Shown here piece after piece: positions 6,271 to 9,903 of a DNA stretch of 9,903 bases; the first letter of the stretch is position 1; each line of letters starts with the position of its first letter. Source of the DNA: Cycloclasticus sp. (lineage in GTDB: Bacteria > Pseudomonadota > Gammaproteobacteria > Methylococcales > Cycloclasticaceae); assembly GCA_018066825.1 (NCBI GenBank), contig JAGPVU010000037.1, forward strand, positions 1 through 9,903, read 5' to 3'. A program made the translations under genes and the position numbers. The notes below the pieces were generated by a model that worked only from the letters and a program-made list of their open reading frames with translations, searched no databases and had not been told where the DNA came from.

Positions 6271-6577
6271 TTTTTCATTTACTGGAGTATCAGTTAAATT
6301 TAATAAACGCTCACTTCGCCATACTCTAATGACATGAATAGTTCTTTCTTCTTTATAAATAAACGATACGAAAAGGAGGATGAATTAATTCACAAATATT
6401 TTTTTCGTTGAACTCAGGCACCTTGCATCCAATTTCTGGGTTAGTTGGTAGAGTTTCGATATGCTTAATAATTTCGATTACAAACTCAATCCCGATTTGA
6501 GGTGCACCTTCATCAATATAGTATTCTTTTATTACTTCTAGATCGTTAAATGCCGAATCGGATATTAATATTTTCAA
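6265..6577 (-). pseudogene. RelE/ParE-family toxin, frameshifted
   Basis: Translation begins at TTG (6577), overlapping the antitoxin stop by four bases, a coupling typical of toxin-antitoxin pairs. The intact frame runs 74 residues, including NDLEVIKEYY (11-20) and CELIHPPFRIVYL (62-74), then meets TAA at 6355-6353. One frame over, the sequence continues YKEERTIHVIRVWRSERLL and ends at TAA 6267-6265. This is the usual ParE C-terminal strand and RSERLL-type tail, so a single extra base within 6354-6363 has broken the gene. The repaired product would be about 103 residues, normal for ParE, whose members poison gyrase or cut mRNA. The lost C-terminal strand and Arg residues are normally needed for toxicity, so the gene is probably dead unless the frameshift is programmed or a sequencing error. 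The repaired stop lies inside attC. Confidence 0.82.
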
Positions 6578-6846
6578 ATGTTAATACCGAGTTTTATCTT
6601 AGCATCGGCTAGACTCTGTACTTTGCCTTCTTTTACTTCCAATAAACCTTGTGCAATCGCTTTTACAAAGGCGCGCTCTTCTTCATGGTTTTTAAATTCT
6701 TCTATGCCTAGCATAACGGCTATGCCACGGCCTCTGCTTGTCAGCAATATGGGACGATGGGAATCTTTTGTTTGATTTGCAATTTTTCCTGGATTTATTT
6801 TAAGGTCAGATAAAGGAATTATGTCTTGAGAGAATCGTGTTTTCAT
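6574..6846 (-). CDS. Phd/YefM-family antitoxin
   Basis: This 90-residue protein has the Phd/YefM pattern: an N-terminal IPLSDLKINPGKI segment (10-22), then RPILLTSRGRGIAVMLGIEEF (31-51), the strand-helix of the DNA-binding domain. The C-terminal part (53-90) is charged and helical and would wrap the toxin. The family binds its own promoter and neutralises a RelE/ParE or YoeB toxin. It precedes and overlaps the toxin by four bases (ATG at 6846, TGA 6576-6574). The leader has a moderate AAGAG ribosome site about 10 bases upstream. The gene is intact although its toxin is broken, so it may persist as a solitary repressor. An anchored promoter and operator lie 30-60 bp upstream. Confidence 0.9.
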   Translation of the reverse strand: MKTRFSQDIIPLSDLKINPGKIANQTKDSHRPILLTSRGRGIAVMLGIEEFKNHEEERAFVKAIAQGLLEVKEGKVQSLADAKIKLGINI

Positions 6847-6872
6847 TGAAATATACTCTTTTTAGGTGCCGT

Positions 6873-6912
6873 TAACTGGTGCTAATTATAGGACCAGTTA
6901 GACAGGTTCCAA
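6873..6912 (-). promoter_or_regulatory. toxin-antitoxin promoter with palindromic operator
   Basis: On the minus strand a perfect TATAAT (6890-6885) follows TTGGAA (6912-6907) with a 16-base spacer. Around the -10 box lies an inverted repeat with 8-bp arms, TAACTGGT (6873-6880) and ACCAGTTA (6893-6900), and a 12-base centre. A dyad covering the -10 box, upstream of a Phd/YefM antitoxin, is what an autoregulated operator looks like, so the antitoxin (with toxin) is the likely binder. The outer bases also resemble integron core sites (GTCTAAC, GTTAACG), which is a weaker alternative reading. Confidence 0.7.
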
Positions 6913-7022
6913 TGAAAAATATAATTTGTTATTACACCCAAAGGGCGTTACCCAAAGGGCATAAGTCTCACATGAACGTTAAGGCTGTTAAGTTCGGCTT
7001 TAAAGTTTCGCTCAAACAGTAA
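6912..7022 (+). CDS. possible 36-residue basic small ORF, divergent from the antitoxin
   Basis: An ATG at 6912 opens 36 codons ending at TAA 7020-7022, preceded by ACAGG at 6902-6906. The product (MKNIICYYTQRALPKGHKSH at its N-terminus) is strongly basic with no recognisable domain. It partly rests on a short direct repeat, which weakens the coding case, and it starts inside the promoter region of the antitoxin. I keep it as a candidate only. Confidence 0.2.
   Translation: MKNIICYYTQRALPKGHKSHMNVKAVKFGFKVSLKQ
6936..6960. repeat. two-copy direct repeat, 14-bp period
   Basis: The 11-mer ACCCAAAGGGC occurs at 6936-6946 and 6950-6960, separated by GTT. It lies between the antitoxin promoter and the 26-bp tandem array. 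No role is apparent. Confidence 0.7.
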
Positions 7023-7322
7023 TGTTGTTTGGCTCAGCTTTAGCAGGAAGCATAATTCCCTTTAATTTCACCATATACCCTAAGAGCAAAGCGGGCACTA
7101 GTACCCTAAAGGCAAAGCGGGCACTAGTACCCTAAAGGCAAAGCGGGCACTAGTACTGCAAAAACTAAGCGGGCATTAATAGCTGTGACAATAATTCCTG
7201 TTAATACCGCTAATAAAGAACAAACCGTGAATTATTTCGCTTACGCTAAGTTAAGCCTAACAGAGTAATATGTGTTTAGTTAACATCAGCTTATAAGATG
7301 TCATATTGGTGTGTATGAGCGT
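7023..7322. other. gene-free stretch holding the tandem array
   Basis: About 300 bp upstream of the toxin-antitoxin module and downstream of the flavoprotein gene. Apart from the four-copy 26-bp array, it holds a GCCTAAC core-like heptamer at 7254-7260 with no partner arm that I can find, and a weak ACATC/GATGT hairpin near 7284-7303. No gene with a plausible start and ribosome site is visible. Confidence 0.5.
7078..7181. repeat. 26-bp tandem repeat, four copies
   Basis: The unit CCCTAAAGGCAAAGCGGGCA plus CTAGTA repeats at 7078-7103, 7104-7129, 7130-7155 and 7156-7181. Copies 2 and 3 are identical, copy 1 differs by two bases and copy 4 is degraded, mainly in its first half. Each junction forms a near-palindrome, GGGCACTAGTACCC, centred on ACTAGT, so the array can form a series of small hairpins. 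It is not protein-coding: the frames contain stops. Copy identity suggests recent expansion. Possible roles are a protein-binding array, a transcript-stabilising element or a passive minisatellite. Confidence 0.85.
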
Positions 7323-8510
7323 TTAAACCACTTGCCCCGCACACCAACCCGATGACCAAGCCCATTGAAAGTTATAACCGCCGAGCCAGCCGGTTACGTC
7401 TACCACCTCGCCAATAAAATACAGCCCGGCCGATTTAGTAGACTCCATGGTTTGCGATGATAACTCATCGCAATTAACCCCGCCTAGGGTGACTTCTGCG
7501 GTTCGGTAACCTTCGGTGCTATTAGGTTTTATTTGCCATTCGTGCAGTTGTTTGGCAAGGGCGTTAAAGTGGTCGTGCGAGAACGATTGCAGCGGTTTGT
7601 TCACCAACTCTTCACCTAATAAGGCGACAATAAAGCGTTTGGGCAAGTGTTCGGCGAGTACGTTTTTTAGGTGGGTTTTGGGTTGTTCGCGTTGTTTTTC
7701 TTTTAGCAGCGTTTCGATAGCTAGATCGGGCAACACGTTAATTACTACCGACTCACCTGCCTGCCAGTAGGATGATATTTGTAGTATCGCGGGGCCGCTT
7801 AAACCGCGGTGGGTGAGTAAGATGTTCTCTCTAAAACTATTGCGTGCATTACTTACGATGCAATCTATCGCTATGCCGGATAATTCGGCGAGCCTTGCCT
7901 TGTCGTTTTCGTGCAAGGTAAAAGGGACAAGCCCGGCGCTGGTGGGCCAAACGCTATGACCAAATTGCTTGGCGATGTTATAGCCAAAGCCGCTAGCACC
8001 CATTTTAGGTATGGATAAGCCACCGCTAGCAATCACCACGGACTCGGCGTTGTAAACGCCTAATGAGGTTTCAAGGATATAAGGTGTATCAGGCTGTTTT
8101 TTGATCTGCTGAATAGGACAGTTAAGTTGTATCTCAACCCCCGCATGGGCACATTCGGATAACAGCATGGTCAAGATATCTTTTGCGCTGTCGTCACAAA
8201 ACAATTGCCCGTGGTCGCGTTCATGAAACGGGATGTTGTACTCGTTAACCAAGGCAATAAAATCCCATTGGGTATAGCGGCTGAGCGCGGATTTACAAAA
8301 ATGTGGATTATGCGAAATAAACTGCTCGGCGCTAATGTCATAATTGGTAAAGTTACAGCGCCCACCGCCCGACATTAGAATCTTTTTACCAGCCTTATTG
8401 GCGTGATCAAGCACCAGCACCTTGCGCCCACGTTTGCCGGCTTCAATCGCACACATAAGGCCGGAGGCGCTAGCACCAATAATTAACACATCAATTGATT
8501 TTGCGGTCAT
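7323..8510 (-). CDS. yhiN: YhiN/HI0933-type FAD-dependent oxidoreductase
   Basis: This 395-residue protein aligns throughout with my recollection of E. coli YhiN. The N-terminal dinucleotide-binding loop is IIGASASGLMCAIEAGKRG (10-28), followed by KKILMSGGGRCNFTN (42-56), GQLFCDDSA (101-109), ASGGLSIPKMGASGFGYNIA (161-180), THRGLSGPAILQISSYW (233-249), TEGYRTAEVTLGGV (332-345) and a C-terminal FAD segment GLYFIGEVVDVTGWLGGYN (362-380). The family is a predicted cytoplasmic flavoprotein; some anaerobe members act on steroid or bile-acid enones (BaiN), but the substrate in proteobacteria is not settled. The second Gly of the usual GxGxxG is Ser here (GASASG). The start at 8510 fits the family N-terminus although no Shine-Dalgarno precedes it. 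It stands alone between the cassette region and the MoxR gene. Confidence 0.93.
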   Translation of the reverse strand: MTAKSIDVLIIGASASGLMCAIEAGKRGRKVLVLDHANKAGKKILMSGGGRCNFTNYDISAEQFISHNPHFCKSALSRYTQWDFIALVNEYNIPFHERDHGQLFCDDSAKDILTMLLSECAHAGVEIQLNCPIQQIKKQPDTPYILETSLGVYNAESVVIASGGLSIPKMGASGFGYNIAKQFGHSVWPTSAGLVPFTLHENDKARLAELSGIAIDCIVSNARNSFRENILLTHRGLSGPAILQISSYWQAGESVVINVLPDLAIETLLKEKQREQPKTHLKNVLAEHLPKRFIVALLGEELVNKPLQSFSHDHFNALAKQLHEWQIKPNSTEGYRTAEVTLGGVNCDELSSQTMESTKSAGLYFIGEVVDVTGWLGGYNFQWAWSSGWCAGQVV

Positions 8511-8686
8511 AAGGGGTAAGAAGGTGTCATCAAGTTAAATAATCCGTACAGTCGAATCATTATTAAAAGAATAAATTGGTTTTAGTTAGAATAATCGGTG
8601 TTTTCAGTGCTGTAGTGGGGTTTTCGATGGTACTCTACATCGCTATTAAGCGAGCGCAGCGAGGGTAAAATTTTATCACGTTAGCC

Positions 8687-8730
8687 TTGAATTATTATCA
8701 CTTGGCATCATTTAATTTAGACCATGCCAA
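8687..8730 (+). promoter_or_regulatory. candidate promoter with inverted repeat before moxR
   Basis: TTGAAT (8687-8692) and TTTAAT (8711-8716) are spaced by 18 bases and could be -35 and -10. A perfect 7-bp inverted repeat, TTGGCAT (8702-8708) and ATGCCAA (8724-8730), flanks the -10 box and would suit a dimeric repressor. The rest of the 8511-8768 gap contains a small TCGCT-ATTA-AGCGA hairpin (8640-8653) and a direct repeat AGCGAG (8649-8654, 8658-8663). Confidence 0.4.
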
Positions 8731-8768
8731 CGATTAACAAAAATTAAGAACGAAAAGGGTTGTAAATA

Positions 8769-9758
8769 ATGTCACAGTCAGAAGTCAGTTTAAGCGCCTC
8801 ACAAACAGCGGTACAACAACTTAAATCACATATCTGCCAGCATATTATCGGTCAAGAAGTGTTGGTCGAACGCATGCTGATCGCGCTATTAGCCGACGGG
8901 CATATCTTGGTGGAAGGCGCGCCGGGTCTTGCTAAAACACGTGCGATCAATGTGTTGAGCAAGGGCATTGAGGCAAACTTCCACCGGGTTCAATTTACCC
9001 CCGATTTGTTGCCATCAGATTTAACTGGCACCGATATTTATCGGCCACAACAAGGTACGTTTGAGTTTCAAAAAGGCCCTTTATTCCATAACTTGGTGTT
9101 GGCGGACGAAATTAACCGTGCCCCTGCGAAAGTGCAAGCCGCCTTATTAGAAGCGATGGCCGAGCGACAAATTACCGTGGGCTCAGCCAGTTACCCCTTG
9201 CCCGATCTGTTTATGGTGATGGCAACGCAAAACCCCTTAGAACAAGAGGGCACTTATCCCTTGCCCGAAGCACAGCTGGATCGGTTCTTATTACATATCA
9301 ATATCCATTACCCAAAAGCGCAGCACGAAAAAGAGATTCTTACTCTCGCTCGTGCCGAAGCACGCGGCGATGCGACGCAACAAGCCGGTACTAATAAAAT
9401 TACTCAGCAAACCTTGTTTAATGCGCGCAAAGAAGTATTGGATGTGCATATGAGTGATGAATTGGAAGATTACTTATTACAATTGGTACTGGCAACGCGT
9501 GAACCGGCGGCTTACGGTGACGATATTGCTGGCTGGTTACAATACGGCGCTAGCCCCCGTGCCAGTATCGCCTTGGATCGTTGCGCGCGTGCCAAAGCTT
9601 GGTTGCAACAGCGTGACTTTGTAACCCCAGAAGACATTCAAGACATCGCCTTTGACGTATTGCGTCACCGTTTGATTTTATCGTATGAAGCCGAAGCCGA
9701 GGGCATTACCGCCGATCGCTTTATCGCCGAGCTCATCGCTAGGGTCGCTGTGCCATAA
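8769..9758 (+). CDS. MoxR-family AAA+ ATPase
   Basis: This 329-residue protein has a full set of AAA+ motifs: Walker A GAPGLAKT (50-57), Walker B LVLADE (109-114) with INRAP following, sensor 1 ATQNP (152-156), the arginine-finger region LDRF (170-173), and a sensor 2 GASPRAS (260-266). These, with QNPLEQEGTYPLPEAQLDRF, place it in the MoxR branch. Family members act as chaperone-like ATPases that help mature metal-containing or secreted complexes, working with von Willebrand-type DUF58 partners. Here a DUF58 gene starts on the very next base after the stop, the usual layout. The ATG at 8769 has AAGG at 8755-8758 and is the natural start for the length. The client of this pair is not known from the window. 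Confidence 0.95.
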   Translation: MSQSEVSLSASQTAVQQLKSHICQHIIGQEVLVERMLIALLADGHILVEGAPGLAKTRAINVLSKGIEANFHRVQFTPDLLPSDLTGTDIYRPQQGTFEFQKGPLFHNLVLADEINRAPAKVQAALLEAMAERQITVGSASYPLPDLFMVMATQNPLEQEGTYPLPEAQLDRFLLHINIHYPKAQHEKEILTLARAEARGDATQQAGTNKITQQTLFNARKEVLDVHMSDELEDYLLQLVLATREPAAYGDDIAGWLQYGASPRASIALDRCARAKAWLQQRDFVTPEDIQDIAFDVLRHRLILSYEAEAEGITADRFIAELIARVAVP

Positions 9759-9903
9759 ATGAACGCGGTGGTAGAACAACACGAGCGGGTCAGCATTCAG
9801 TTAAAAACACTGGTCGATCTGGCAAAAAAAGCGCCGTTGATCAATCTGCAACATAAGCGGATTAAGGCGGGGCAGAGTGGTGAATACGTCTCGCGTTTTA
9901 AAG
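9759..9903 (+). CDS. DUF58 family protein, 5' fragment
   Basis: The ATG at 9759 follows the moxR stop with no spacer, so the two are translationally coupled. The 48 visible codons have a helical N-terminus (VSIQLKTLVDLAKKAPL) and then HKRIKAGQSGEYVSRFK. The basic G.SGEY.SRFKG-like segment is the hallmark of the start of DUF58, just before its conserved GxGxxF.E.R.Y..GDD block, which is past the window edge. DUF58 proteins pair with MoxR ATPases and precede von Willebrand factor A genes. The assignment depends heavily on the operon position. Confidence 0.8.
   Translation, partial: MNAVVEQHERVSIQLKTLVDLAKKAPLINLQHKRIKAGQSGEYVSRFK

Noticed and set aside
6873..6902. Antitoxin operator considered as a shortened attC (GTCTAAC...GTTAACG)
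   Set aside because: About 35 bp is too short for attC, the GTTAACG core breaks consensus, and the dyad is better explained as an operator around the TATAAT box.
7078..7181. Tandem array considered as a CRISPR
   Set aside because: The 26-bp units abut directly with no spacers and no cas genes are present.
7254..7260. GCCTAAC, an exact integron core heptamer upstream of the tandem array
   Set aside because: No complementary GTTRRRY arm within 140 bp forms a hairpin; a lone heptamer is expected by chance.

Overview
The window looks like a piece of a gammaproteobacterial chromosome of moderate GC content, probably from a marine or other aquatic lineage. The basis is the strong resemblance of the YhiN-type flavoprotein to the enterobacterial family, the CopA/CopB copper proteins, a DUF3422 membrane protein, a MoxR/DUF58 pair and a class of integron recombination site typical of gammaproteobacteria. 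Genus cannot be decided from sequence alone. There are no rRNA or tRNA genes and no CRISPR array.

Left part (1-4686). A DUF3422 gene runs leftward off the window edge. Diverging from it is a tight rightward copper-handling cluster: a DUF411 lipoprotein, a Tat-exported CopA multicopper oxidase, an unusually short CopB outer-membrane barrel, and a 66-residue lipoprotein of unknown function. CopA begins 3 bp after the DUF411 stop, and the CopB Shine-Dalgarno overlaps the CopA stop. Together they would bind and oxidise copper in the periplasm and at the outer membrane. A leftward thioredoxin-like gene converges on the cluster, and a 34-residue lysine-rich protein gene lies upstream of that.

Middle part (about 5370-7320) is accessory DNA and looks like a small integron-cassette cluster without a visible integrase. 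On the minus strand, a Phd/YefM antitoxin and a frameshifted RelE/ParE toxin are followed by a clear attC site (6211-6270) that closely resembles the attC of the aadA1 cassette. The next cassette-like segment carries a four-helix membrane protein of the hydroxylaminobenzene mutase type. Its stop is followed after 5 bases by a second, degenerate attC-like palindrome and then a strong intrinsic terminator. The toxin-antitoxin promoter has a -10 box inside an 8-bp-arm palindrome. Upstream lie short direct repeats and a four-copy 26-bp tandem repeat of unknown role.

Right part (7323-9903) is ordinary core genome: a leftward YhiN/HI0933-type flavoprotein, a divergent intergenic region with an inverted repeat around a candidate promoter, a MoxR AAA+ ATPase, and the start of a directly abutting DUF58 gene.

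The most unusual material is the cassette region: the attC site, the toxin frameshift with the restored reading frame ending inside attC, and the unexplained 26-bp array. The copper cluster is recognisable, but it has a shortened CopB, a one-residue-short C-terminal copper motif in CopA and an unknown lipoprotein.
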